Assembly (NCBI RefSeq): GCF_003075375.1
Contig: NZ_QDFT01000024.1
Span: forward strand, 1 to 47,435
Source of the DNA: Microbacterium testaceum
Lineage (GTDB): Bacteria > Actinomycetota > Actinomycetes > Actinomycetales > Microbacteriaceae
Length of the DNA stretch: 47,435 bases
Direction: 5' to 3'
Shown: in pieces, positions 41,292 to 47,435 of the stretch
Position numbering within the stretch: position 1 is the stretch's first letter
Layout of the letters: each line of letters begins with the position of its first letter
Position numbers and translations under genes: made by a program
The notes under the pieces: model-generated
Database searches by the model: none
What the model saw: only the letters and a program-made list of their open reading frames with translations
Told to the model about the DNA's origin: nothing

Positions 41292-41309
41292 GTGAAGTTA
41301 TGGGTTCAC
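41292..41309. promoter_or_regulatory. Operator GTGAA-N8-TTCAC, copy 1 (permease side)
   Basis: A palindrome with arms GTGAA and TTCAC, 8 nt apart. It covers a possible - strand -10 (TAACTT, 41300-41295) of the NCS1 permease gene. A second copy with the same spacing lies 52 bp away. Confidence 0.6.
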
Positions 41310-41343
41310 ACGACCCCGGCGATTTCGCCCATGTAACGAGTGT

Positions 41344-41361
41344 GTGAAGTCGCACCTTCAC
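41344..41361. promoter_or_regulatory. Operator GTGAA-N8-TTCAC, copy 2 (regulator side)
   Basis: GTGAAG and CTTCAC arms, the same N8 spacing as copy 1. It ends 14 bp before the -10 of the XRE-cupin gene and so covers its -35 position, as expected for autoregulation. Confidence 0.6.
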
Positions 41362-41375
41362 GCCCTCGCGCTCCT

Positions 41376-41381
41376 TAGACT
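41376..41381 (+). promoter_or_regulatory. -10 element TAGACT, leaderless start of the XRE-cupin gene
   Basis: TAGACT is followed by 6 nt and the ATG at 41388, with no ribosome binding site between them. Confidence 0.5.
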
Positions 41382-41387
41382 CGGGAC

Positions 41388-42011
41388 ATGTCGCAGTCGC
41401 CCGTCGCCGAAGCCGCCGCCGCCGTCGAGCCCGACGCGGGTGCGGACACCGGGGTCGGCACGCGCATCCGCGAGCTGCGGCAGGCGCAGAACATGTCCGC
41501 CCGGGCGCTCGCGAAAGCCCTCGGCATCTCGCCCAGCGCCGTGTCGCAGATCGAGCGCGGGGTGATGCAGCCGAGCGTCTCGCGGCTCATCGCCATCACC
41601 GACGCGCTCGGCGTCCCCCTGGTCGCGGCCTTCGACCCGGCATCCGATCGCCCCGTCGAACCCGCGGGACCGTCCGGATTCACCCTGCAGCGCGCCGGGC
41701 AGTCGCCCGACATCGTGCTCGACAGCGGGGTGTCGTTCCGACGCCTCACGCCCGGGACCTCGCCCGGCGTCGACTACTTCGAATCGGTCTACCCTCCCGG
41801 AGCCTCGGCGCACGGCGCCGACGAGCTGTTCCACCACGAGGGCTACGAGGTCGGCACCCTGGTCGCGGGTGAACTGACCATCGACTTCGAGGCGGAGAGG
41901 GTGATCCTGCGGGCGGGGGATGCCATCAGCTACCCCTGCTCGGTCCCCCACCGTCTGCACAACACCGGCACGGTCGACGCGGTCGCGCACTGGCTGATCG
42001 TGCACGCCTGA
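41388..42011 (+). CDS. XRE-family regulator with C-terminal cupin sensor
   Basis: 207 residues. Residues ~22-80 are an XRE helix-turn-helix (IRELRQAQNMSARALAKALG, then ISPSAVSQIERGVMQPSV). Residues ~130-205 form a cupin (HGADELFHHEGYEVGTLVAGEL, GDAISYPCSVPHRLHNTG) that probably binds a small effector. The type resembles PuuR-like regulators of catabolic operons. It stands between the NCS1 permease (divergent) and uraD, and two GTGAA-N8-TTCAC palindromes lie in its upstream region. Control of the permease and of itself is the likely role; whether it also reads the ATGTT-N9-AACAT sites is open. Confidence 0.88.
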   Translation: MSQSPVAEAAAAVEPDAGADTGVGTRIRELRQAQNMSARALAKALGISPSAVSQIERGVMQPSVSRLIAITDALGVPLVAAFDPASDRPVEPAGPSGFTLQRAGQSPDIVLDSGVSFRRLTPGTSPGVDYFESVYPPGASAHGADELFHHEGYEVGTLVAGELTIDFEAERVILRAGDAISYPCSVPHRLHNTGTVDAVAHWLIVHA

Positions 42012-42028
42012 CGCCGCGGGCGGAGCCG

Positions 42029-42112
42029 GTCACGAGAACAGGCCGCAGCGCCGGCAACAGGAGAACGACGGGCGCATCGGCCTGTCCTCGTGGCATCCCC
42101 TGTTCTCGTGAC
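42029..42112. repeat. Intergenic inverted repeat GTCACGAGAACAGG
   Basis: GTCACGAGAACAGG (42029-42042) is the perfect inverse of 42099-42112. A degenerate third arm (GGCCTGTCCTCGTGG, 42079-42093) could pair with the first instead. It begins 17 nt after the XRE gene stop and lies upstream of the uraD operator. It could end the XRE transcript or switch between two structures. Confidence 0.65.
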
Positions 42113-42133
42113 GCCGCACCCGCGCGGCCGCGG

Positions 42134-42152
42134 ATGTTCGCCACAGCAACAT
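42134..42152 (+). promoter_or_regulatory. Purine-regulon operator, copy 3 (uraD)
   Basis: ATGTT-CGCCACAGC-AACAT followed by CGCCGA, as in copy 1. The -10 lies 40 bp downstream rather than 19, a difference of 21 bp or two helical turns. Confidence 0.6.
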
Positions 42153-42192
42153 CGCCGACACATCAGGCCACGGGGGCGTAACGCGCGCCGCC

Positions 42193-42198
42193 TAGCCT
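42193..42198 (+). promoter_or_regulatory. -10 element TAGCCT, leaderless start of uraD
   Basis: TAGCCT is followed by 7 nt and the ATG at 42206. The preceding TAACGCGCGCCGCC resembles the GAAACGCG..GGTGCC before the other two purine promoters. Confidence 0.55.
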
Positions 42199-42205
42199 GG
42201 CGGGC

Positions 42206-42733
42206 ATGCTCCTCACCGACTTCCACGCCGCCGACGACGCCGAAGCGGTCGCCACGGTGCGCGTCTGGGCCGACGTCCCGGGGTGGGTGGACGCCCTCGT
42301 CGCCGGCCGGCCCTACGCGAGCGTCGACGCCCTCGCCGCCTACGCCGGCGACCTCGCCTCGGCCTGGTCGCCCGCCGACCTCGAGGCCGCGCTGCACGCC
42401 CACCCCCGGATCGGCGCCATGGTGTCGGGCGACGGCGCCGAGGCCGCGGCATCCCGGCGCGAACAGGGTTCCATGGCATCCGCCGCCGACGACGACATCG
42501 CCGCGATCGCCGCGGGCAACGCCGCCTACGAGCAGCGGTTCGGCCGGGTCTTCCTCATCCGCGCGGCGGGCCGCACCCCCGGCGAGATGCGCGCCGAGCT
42601 CGAGCGCCGCCTCGCCAACGACCCGGACGCCGAGACCATCGAGGCCACGCGGCAGCTCGCCGAGATCGCGCTGCTGCGCCTGCGCACCACCTTCGCCGAC
42701 GCGACCCCCGCCGAACCGGAGGCGGCGGAATGA
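42206..42733 (+). CDS. uraD: 2-oxo-4-hydroxy-4-carboxy-5-ureidoimidazoline (OHCU) decarboxylase
   Basis: 175 residues, all-helical family. The catalytic histidine motif is HPRIG (His66), followed by SRREQGSM (83-90) and the helix AYEQRFGRVFLIRAAGRTPGEMRAELERRL. OHCU decarboxylase converts the product of HIU hydrolase to (S)-allantoin. First gene of the uraD-uraH-hpxO operon, which holds the three steps from urate to allantoin. The start is fixed by a -10 that leaves no room for a leader. Confidence 0.92.
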   Translation: MLLTDFHAADDAEAVATVRVWADVPGWVDALVAGRPYASVDALAAYAGDLASAWSPADLEAALHAHPRIGAMVSGDGAEAAASRREQGSMASAADDDIAAIAAGNAAYEQRFGRVFLIRAAGRTPGEMRAELERRLANDPDAETIEATRQLAEIALLRLRTTFADATPAEPEAAE

Positions 42734-42769
42734 CCCGCCGCACCCCCCCCACGCCCCGGAGCACCCCGC

Positions 42770-43090
42770 ATGACGCACGTCACCACCCACATCCTGGATG
42801 CCACCACCGGCAGCCCCGCGACCGGCGTCACGGTGACGCTGAGCCACCTCGACGGCGCCACCATCGACGCGGCCACCACCGACGCGGACGGCCGCCTCGC
42901 CCTGGGCCCCGACGTGCTCGCCGACGGGGACTACGCCCTCACCTTCGGCACCGGCGCCTACTTCCGCGGCCGCGGGGTCGCGTCCTTCCACCCCGTCGTG
43001 ACGGTGGCGTTCACCGCGTCGGGCGAGGCCCACCTGCACGTGCCGCTGCTGCTGAGCCCGTTCGCCTACTCCACCTACCGCGGCAGCTGA
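42770..43090 (+). CDS. uraH: 5-hydroxyisourate hydrolase
   Basis: 106 residues of the transthyretin-like family. The start VTTHILDATTGSPATGV holds the active-site histidine, and the C-terminal tetrapeptide YRGS is the family hallmark. It hydrolyses 5-hydroxyisourate to OHCU. It lies 36 nt after uraD and 8 nt before the urate hydroxylase gene. Complete length, with no anomaly. Confidence 0.94.
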   Translation: MTHVTTHILDATTGSPATGVTVTLSHLDGATIDAATTDADGRLALGPDVLADGDYALTFGTGAYFRGRGVASFHPVVTVAFTASGEAHLHVPLLLSPFAYSTYRGS

Positions 43091-43098
43091 GGAGAACC

Positions 43099-44283
43099 AT
43101 GAAGGTCATCGTCATCGGCGCGGGCGTCGGGGGCACCTCCGCCGCCCTCGCCCTGCAGAAGCTCGGTCACGACGTCGTCGTCTACGACCGCATGCGCGAG
43201 AACCGCCCCGTCGGCGCGGCCCTGTCGCTGTGGTCGAACGGGGTCAAGGTGCTCAACTGGCTCGGCCTCGGCCCGCAGGTCGCCGCCCTGGGCGGCCGCA
43301 TGGACGACATGGCCTACTACGACGGCCATACGGGCGACGAGCTCTGCCGCTTCAGCCTCGCCCCCGTCACCGCGCAGACGGGCCAGCGGCCCTACCCCGT
43401 CGCCCGCGCCGATCTGCAGGCGCTGATGATGGATGCCGTCGGCCCCGCCCACATCCGACTCGGCATGCAGCTGACCGGTGTCGCCGAGCACGACGGCGTC
43501 GTGACCGCCACCTTCGCCGACGGCACCACCGACACGGCCGACCTGCTGATCGGCGCCGACGGGGCGCGATCGATCGTGCGGGACTACGTCACCGAGCCCA
43601 CCGGCATCCGTCCCGAACGCTCCTACTCGGGCTACGTGAACTACAACGGCCTGGTCGCCGCCGACGAGCGCATCGGACCGCTCGAGCAGTGGACGACGTA
43701 CGTCGGCGACGGAAAACGCTGCGCCGTGATGCCCGTGGCGGGCGACCGGTTCTACTTCTTCGTCGACGTGCCCGGTCCGTCCGGTGTCGTCGAGGACCGC
43801 ATGGCGGCGCTCGAGCACGCGTTCGGCTCGTGGGGCGCCCCGGGCGTGCGCGCGCTGCTCGACGGCATCGACCCCGACGAATCGCTCAACCGCGTCGAGA
43901 TCTGGGACATCGACCCCTTCGACACGTGGGTGCGCGGGCGCGTCGCCATCCTGGGGGATGCCGCGCACAACACCGCCCCCGACATCGGCCAGGGGGCCTG
44001 TTCGGCGCTGGAGGACAGCTTCGCGCTCGGCATCGTGTTCGCCACCGCGACGCTGGGCGTCGAGGACTCGCTGCGGCGCTACGAGCGCATCCGCACCGAA
44101 CGGGCGGGCGACCTGGTGCTGCGCGCGCGCAAGCGGGCGTTCGAGACCCATGCGTTCGACGTCGCCGCAACCCAGGCCTGGTACGACGGACTGCGCCGCG
44201 AGGACGGGACGGGCGTCATCCGGGGCATCGTCGGCAACATCGAGGGAAGTCCCGTCGAGCTCGGCGCGAGCGTGCTCGGCTGA
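43099..44283 (+). CDS. hpxO: FAD-dependent urate hydroxylase
   Basis: 394 residues, with GGAG 4 nt before the ATG. The flavoprotein monooxygenase fold is shown by VIVIGAGVGGTSAALALQKLG, the YPVARADLQALMM segment and ADLLIGADGARS. The second FAD motif is AILGDAAHNTAPDIGQGA. HpxO oxidises urate to 5-hydroxyisourate with NADH and O2. It replaces the cofactor-free uricase common in other actinobacteria. The position directly after uraD and uraH makes the function secure. A 45-bp gap separates it from convergent apt. Confidence 0.93.
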   Translation: MKVIVIGAGVGGTSAALALQKLGHDVVVYDRMRENRPVGAALSLWSNGVKVLNWLGLGPQVAALGGRMDDMAYYDGHTGDELCRFSLAPVTAQTGQRPYPVARADLQALMMDAVGPAHIRLGMQLTGVAEHDGVVTATFADGTTDTADLLIGADGARSIVRDYVTEPTGIRPERSYSGYVNYNGLVAADERIGPLEQWTTYVGDGKRCAVMPVAGDRFYFFVDVPGPSGVVEDRMAALEHAFGSWGAPGVRALLDGIDPDESLNRVEIWDIDPFDTWVRGRVAILGDAAHNTAPDIGQGACSALEDSFALGIVFATATLGVEDSLRRYERIRTERAGDLVLRARKRAFETHAFDVAATQAWYDGLRREDGTGVIRGIVGNIEGSPVELGASVLG

Positions 44284-44328
44284 GACGCGCTCGGCTGCGG
44301 CGCGCGCGTGCGCGGCTGCGGCGCGGGG

Positions 44329-44850
44329 TTAGACGTGGAAGACCGCGTGCACGTCGCCGAGGGCCTCGCGGCCGCCCAGCCCGTCGATCTCGAGCAGCGT
44401 GGCGATCCCGACGACCTCGCTCCCCACGGCCTGCAGCAGGTCGCGGCCCGCGCCCAGGGTGCCGCCCGTGGCGAGGACGTCGTCGAGCAGCAGCACGCGC
44501 GCGCCCGCGGCGTTGTCGTCGTGCATCTCGATCCGCGCCGAGCCGTACTCGAGGTCGTACGACATCGTGGCGGCGGGGCGGGGCAGCTTGCCCGCCTTGC
44601 GGATCGGCATGAGTCCGACGTTCGCGGCGATCGCCGCCGCGCCGGCGAGCAGGAACCCGCGCGCTTCGACACCCGCGACGGCGTCGAAGCGACCGGCGAA
44701 GGGTTCGATGAGGGCGTCGACGACGGTGCGCAGGGCCGCGGCATCCGTCAGAAGGGGCGTGATGTCGCGGAACACGATCCCGGGCTGGGGGTAGTCGGGG
44801 ATGCTCGTGATGAGCGATTCAGCGCGGGCGAGGGCGGTGGCGTCGGGCAC
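44329..44850 (-). CDS. apt: Adenine phosphoribosyltransferase
   Basis: 173 residues from GTG 44850. Visible are DYPQPGIVFRDITPLL, VAGVEARGFLLAGAAA and the PRPP-binding motif RVLLLDDVLATGGTL. It salvages adenine to AMP using PRPP. The usual GSRG-like PRPP loop is present as EARG, normal for apt. It lies next to the purine degradation genes but converges on them and has its own promoter, so co-regulation is not implied. Confidence 0.93.
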   Translation of the reverse strand: MPDATALARAESLITSIPDYPQPGIVFRDITPLLTDAAALRTVVDALIEPFAGRFDAVAGVEARGFLLAGAAAIAANVGLMPIRKAGKLPRPAATMSYDLEYGSARIEMHDDNAAGARVLLLDDVLATGGTLGAGRDLLQAVGSEVVGIATLLEIDGLGGREALGDVHAVFHV

Positions 44851-44856
44851 CCGTCC

Positions 44857-44862
44857 AGCCTA
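44857..44862 (-). promoter_or_regulatory. -10 element TAGGCT, leaderless start of apt
   Basis: TAGGCT on the - strand is followed by 6 nt and GTG at 44850. A leaderless GTG start is the simplest reading. Confidence 0.5.
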
Positions 44863-44923
44863 ATCGCGGCGCCCCCGGGCGTCCCGTCGCGGCGACGGCG
44901 CGACCGCCCGACGCCGCTCCATG

Positions 44924-44985
44924 GTCGAGTGTCCACCACACGCCGCGAGCCGGCGGACGAACACGGCGTGCCCTGGACACTCGAC
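44924..44985. repeat. Intergenic palindrome, copy 3 (GTCGAGTGTCCA family)
   Basis: GTCGAGTGTCCA (44924-44935) pairs with 44974-44985. After a short mismatch an inner stem CACGCCG/CGGCGTG continues. It lies between the divergent apt and alpha-glucosidase genes, so it is not a terminator between convergent genes here. Confidence 0.75.
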
Positions 44986-45039
44986 ATCGCGAACGAGCGG
45001 TGGAGGCCGCGAAGGCACACTCGACGTGTCTATCGAACG

Positions 45040-45053
45040 TGCAAGCGCTTGCA
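45040..45053 (+). promoter_or_regulatory. LacI-type operator TGCAAGCGCTTGCA
   Basis: A perfect 14-bp palindrome with the central CG of LacI/GalR-family operators. It ends one base before the -10 TAGCCT at 45055, so a bound repressor would block the promoter. The LacI gene after the glucosidase is the likely regulator. Confidence 0.8.
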
Positions 45054-45054
45054 G

Positions 45055-45060
45055 TAGCCT
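45055..45060 (+). promoter_or_regulatory. -10 element TAGCCT, leaderless start of the alpha-glucosidase gene
   Basis: TAGCCT is followed by 6 nt and the ATG at 45067. The operator abuts it upstream. Confidence 0.55.
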
Positions 45061-45066
45061 GGGCGC

Positions 45067-46746
45067 ATGACTTTCACGCAGGAAGACGCGCGCGCCGAAC
45101 TGGCCTCGGCACCGGGCTCGGAGTGGTGGCGCACCGCCGTCATCTACCAGATCTACCCCCGCTCGTTCGCCGACGCCTCGGGCGACGGCCTGGGCGACCT
45201 CCCCGGCGTCACGGCGCACCTCGACGACCTGCGCGAGCTGGGGGTGGATGCCATCTGGCTCAGCCCCTTCCAGACGTCGCCGCAGAAGGACGCCGGCTAC
45301 GACGTCGCCGACTACCGCGACGTCGACCCGATCTTCGGCACGCTGGCCGACTTCGACGCGATGCTCGCGGGCGCGCACGAGCGCGGCATCCGCGTGATCG
45401 TCGACCTCGTCCCCAACCACTCCAGCGATCAGCACGTGTGGTTCCAGCAGGCGCTGAAAGCCGCCCCCGGCAGCCCCGAGCGTGCGCGGTACATCTTCCG
45501 CGAGGGCAAGGGCGAGAACGGCGAGCTGCCCCCCAACAACTGGGAGAGCGTCTTCGGCGGCGGCATGTGGAAGCGCGTGACCGAGGCCGACGGCACGCCC
45601 GGCCAGTGGTACCTGCACATCTTCGACGAGACCCAGCCCGACTTCGACTGGACCAACGAAGAGGTGCGCGCCGAGTTCCGCGACGTGCTGCGCTTCTGGC
45701 TCGACCGCGGGGTCGACGGCTTCCGCGTCGACGTCGCCCATGGCCTGATCAAGGCCGAGGGCCTGCCCGACTACACGCCCGACCCCGAGGGCGGCTCGAT
45801 GGGCGGCGACGCCGACGCCGTGCCGTACTGGGGCCAGCCGGGCGTGCACGAGGTGTGGCGCGAATGGCACGAGGTGCTCGCCGAGTACGACGGCGACCGC
45901 GCGCTGTGCGCCGAGGCGTGGCTGCCGACGGTGGCCGAGACGGCCCTGTGGGTCCGCCCCGACGAGATGCACCAGGCGTTCAACTTCCACTACCTCGAGA
46001 CGAAGTGGGATGCCGCAGCCCTGCGCGCCGTAATCGAGGAGTCCCTCGCCGAGTACGGCGCCGTCGGCGCCCCGAGCACATGGGTGCTGTCGAACCACGA
46101 CGTCGTGCGCCACGCCTCGCGCCTGGCGCTGACGGCCGAGAACCCCCAGGGCGCCGGCATCGGACCGAAGTCGCCCGGCCAGCCCGACCCCGTCAAGGGC
46201 CTGCGCCGCGCCCGCGCCGCCACCGCGCTGATGCTCGCGCTCCCCGGCTCGTCGTACCTGTACCAGGGCGAAGAGCTCGGCCTGCCCGAGGTGATCGATC
46301 TGCCCGACGACGCCCGCCAGGATCCGACGTGGTTCCGCACGAACGGCGAGCGCTACGGTCGTGACGGATGCCGCGTGCCCCTGCCGTGGACCGCGGACTC
46401 CCCCGCCTACGGCTTCAACGACACCGGCGCCTCGTGGCTGCCGCAGCCGAGCGAGTGGGCCGACCTGGCCCACGACGTGCAGGTCGACGACCCGGCCTCG
46501 CCCCTGTCGATGTACCGCGCGTTGCTCGCCGAGCGTCGCGCCCGCGGCCTGGGCGCCGGCGCGCTGGAGTGGATCGACGGATACGGCGACGACGTCGTGG
46601 CGGCACACAACGGCTCGGTGCTCGTGATCGCCAACCTCGGCGACGCGAGCGTCGACCTGCCCGCGGGCGAGGTCCTCGTGGCGAGCGGCCCGCTGGACGG
46701 CGACCGCCTGCCCACCGACACGACGGTCTGGATCGCGGCGGCCTGA
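45067..46746 (+). CDS. GH13 alpha-glucosidase
   Basis: 559 residues without signal peptide, so cytoplasmic. GH13 regions are clear: YQIYPRSFADASGDGLGDLPG, DLVPNHSSDQH, nucleophile Asp222 in GFRVDVAHG, acid/base Glu283 in CAEAWLP and Asp345 in SNHDVVRH. The first region is that of oligo-1,6-glucosidase/alpha-glucosidase (AglA, MalL), which hydrolyses imported maltose, isomaltose or sucrose-type sugars from the non-reducing end. A LacI-type operator covers the promoter and a LacI regulator follows 28 nt downstream, so it is probably induced by its sugar. No transporter is visible before the window ends. Confidence 0.93.
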   Translation: MTFTQEDARAELASAPGSEWWRTAVIYQIYPRSFADASGDGLGDLPGVTAHLDDLRELGVDAIWLSPFQTSPQKDAGYDVADYRDVDPIFGTLADFDAMLAGAHERGIRVIVDLVPNHSSDQHVWFQQALKAAPGSPERARYIFREGKGENGELPPNNWESVFGGGMWKRVTEADGTPGQWYLHIFDETQPDFDWTNEEVRAEFRDVLRFWLDRGVDGFRVDVAHGLIKAEGLPDYTPDPEGGSMGGDADAVPYWGQPGVHEVWREWHEVLAEYDGDRALCAEAWLPTVAETALWVRPDEMHQAFNFHYLETKWDAAALRAVIEESLAEYGAVGAPSTWVLSNHDVVRHASRLALTAENPQGAGIGPKSPGQPDPVKGLRRARAATALMLALPGSSYLYQGEELGLPEVIDLPDDARQDPTWFRTNGERYGRDGCRVPLPWTADSPAYGFNDTGASWLPQPSEWADLAHDVQVDDPASPLSMYRALLAERRARGLGAGALEWIDGYGDDVVAAHNGSVLVIANLGDASVDLPAGEVLVASGPLDGDRLPTDTTVWIAAA

Positions 46747-46774
46747 GCCGCGGCATCCCTTCTCGGACGAGACC

Positions 46775-47435
46775 GTGGCCGGTATCGACGACGTCGCCCG
46801 CCGGGCGGGAGTGTCGACGGCCACGGTCTCGCGTGCTCTGAGCGGCCGGGGTCCCGTGTCCGCCGCGACGCGCGACCGCGTACGTGCGGCGGCCGATGCC
46901 CTCGGGTACGTCGTGTCGGCCTCGGCCTCGAGCCTCGCGACGGGGCGGACCCGCGCCGTCGGCGTGGTCGTGCCGTTCCTGGACCGCTGGTTCTTCAGCA
47001 CCGTGCTGGCCGGCATCTCGGACGGCCTGGTCCGCCGCGGCTACGACATCACGCTGTACAGCGTCAGCGAGGACCCCGCCGAACGGCGCCGCGTCTTCGA
47101 CGACCACCTGCGTCGCCAGCGCATCGACGCGGTGATCACGATCGCCCTCGAATTGGATGCCGCCGAATCAGCGCACCTGCGCGGACTCGGCGTGCCCATC
47201 GTCGCGATCGCCGGCCCCAACCCGCTGCTGACCACGCTGACCGTGGACGACCTCGCCGTCGGTCGTCTCGCGACCGCGCACCTGCTCGACCTCGGCCACC
47301 GGCGGATCGCGCACATCGGCGACGACGGCGCCGGTTCCGCCGACACGGGCTCGTCGGTGCCGGCCCTGCGCCGCCACGGCTTCGTCCGGAGCCTCGCCGA
47401 CGCCGGCGTCGACGAGGCTCCGGACGAAGCCGTGG
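46775..47435 (+). CDS. LacI-family transcriptional regulator (3' end outside window)
   Basis: 220 codons from GTG 46775; the frame is open to the end of the window. The N-terminal LacI helix-turn-helix reads IDDVARRAGVSTATVSRALSG, with the hinge helix at RDRVRAAADALGY. The periplasmic-binding-protein-like sensor follows (AVGVVVPFLDRWFFSTVLAGI). It lies 28 nt after the alpha-glucosidase gene in the same direction and probably binds TGCAAGCGCTTGCA at 45040. The effector is expected to be an alpha-glucoside. About a third of the protein is missing. Confidence 0.92.
   Translation, partial: MAGIDDVARRAGVSTATVSRALSGRGPVSAATRDRVRAAADALGYVVSASASSLATGRTRAVGVVVPFLDRWFFSTVLAGISDGLVRRGYDITLYSVSEDPAERRRVFDDHLRRQRIDAVITIALELDAAESAHLRGLGVPIVAIAGPNPLLTTLTVDDLAVGRLATAHLLDLGHRRIAHIGDDGAGSADTGSSVPALRRHGFVRSLADAGVDEAPDEAV

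Overview
The window is very GC-rich (roughly 70 % or more), tightly packed, and full of 1-4 nt ATGA/GTGA gene overlaps. Its -10 hexamers of the TANNNT type often sit 6-7 nt before the start codon. Together with strongly GC-ending codons and the very frequent heptamer GGATGCC/GGCATCC, this points to an actinobacterium of the Microbacteriaceae, most likely Microbacterium or a close relative. No rRNA, tRNA, CRISPR, insertion sequence or phage gene was seen. The sequence reads as ordinary chromosome rich in catabolic operons.

Region 1 (1-1915, + strand): the end of a sugar-import operon, with the C-terminus of an ABC ATPase, a PfkB sugar kinase and a P-loop sugar/nucleoside kinase, closed by a hairpin. 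Region 2 (2221-9189, - strand): a six-gene operon encoding an ADP-dependent phosphofructokinase-family kinase, a LacD-like class I aldolase, an aldehyde dehydrogenase, a DUF1537 acid-sugar kinase, a PdxA2-type dehydrogenase and a DeoR regulator. These can be ordered into a plausible route from a long-chain ketose to DHAP through a tetronate. Region 3 (9402-16823, +): three luciferase-like flavin monooxygenases, an FAD/NAD(P)-binding protein and a radical SAM protein, with an unusual 18-bp repeat/hairpin element between the first two. Region 4 (16841-20824, -): a YnjBCD-like ABC importer.

Region 5 (20897-25604): mixed genes, namely a VTT-domain membrane protein, a CDP-alcohol phosphatidyltransferase, a disulfide oxidoreductase, a methyltransferase and an MTHFR-like protein. 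Region 6 (25713-44283): a nearly complete purine catabolic regulon. It has xanthine dehydrogenase (two genes) behind a PNPOx-like gene, FAD urate hydroxylase, HIU hydrolase, OHCU decarboxylase, allantoinase, allantoate amidohydrolase, ureidoglycine-glyoxylate aminotransferase, an Asp/Glu-type racemase, an NCS1 permease, an XRE-cupin regulator, and two amidohydrolases that probably process oxalurate and oxamate. Three operons of this region share one promoter module: ATGTT-N9-AACAT (one copy with a single mismatch) at 19, 19 or 40 bp from the -10. This is the clearest apparently new regulatory signal in the window. Region 7 (44329-47435): apt, then a GH13 alpha-glucosidase behind a perfect LacI-type operator, and the start of the likely cognate LacI regulator.

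Three copies of an intergenic palindrome with arms (GTCG)AGTGTCCA/TGGACACT(CGAC) lie in regions 5, 6 and 7.
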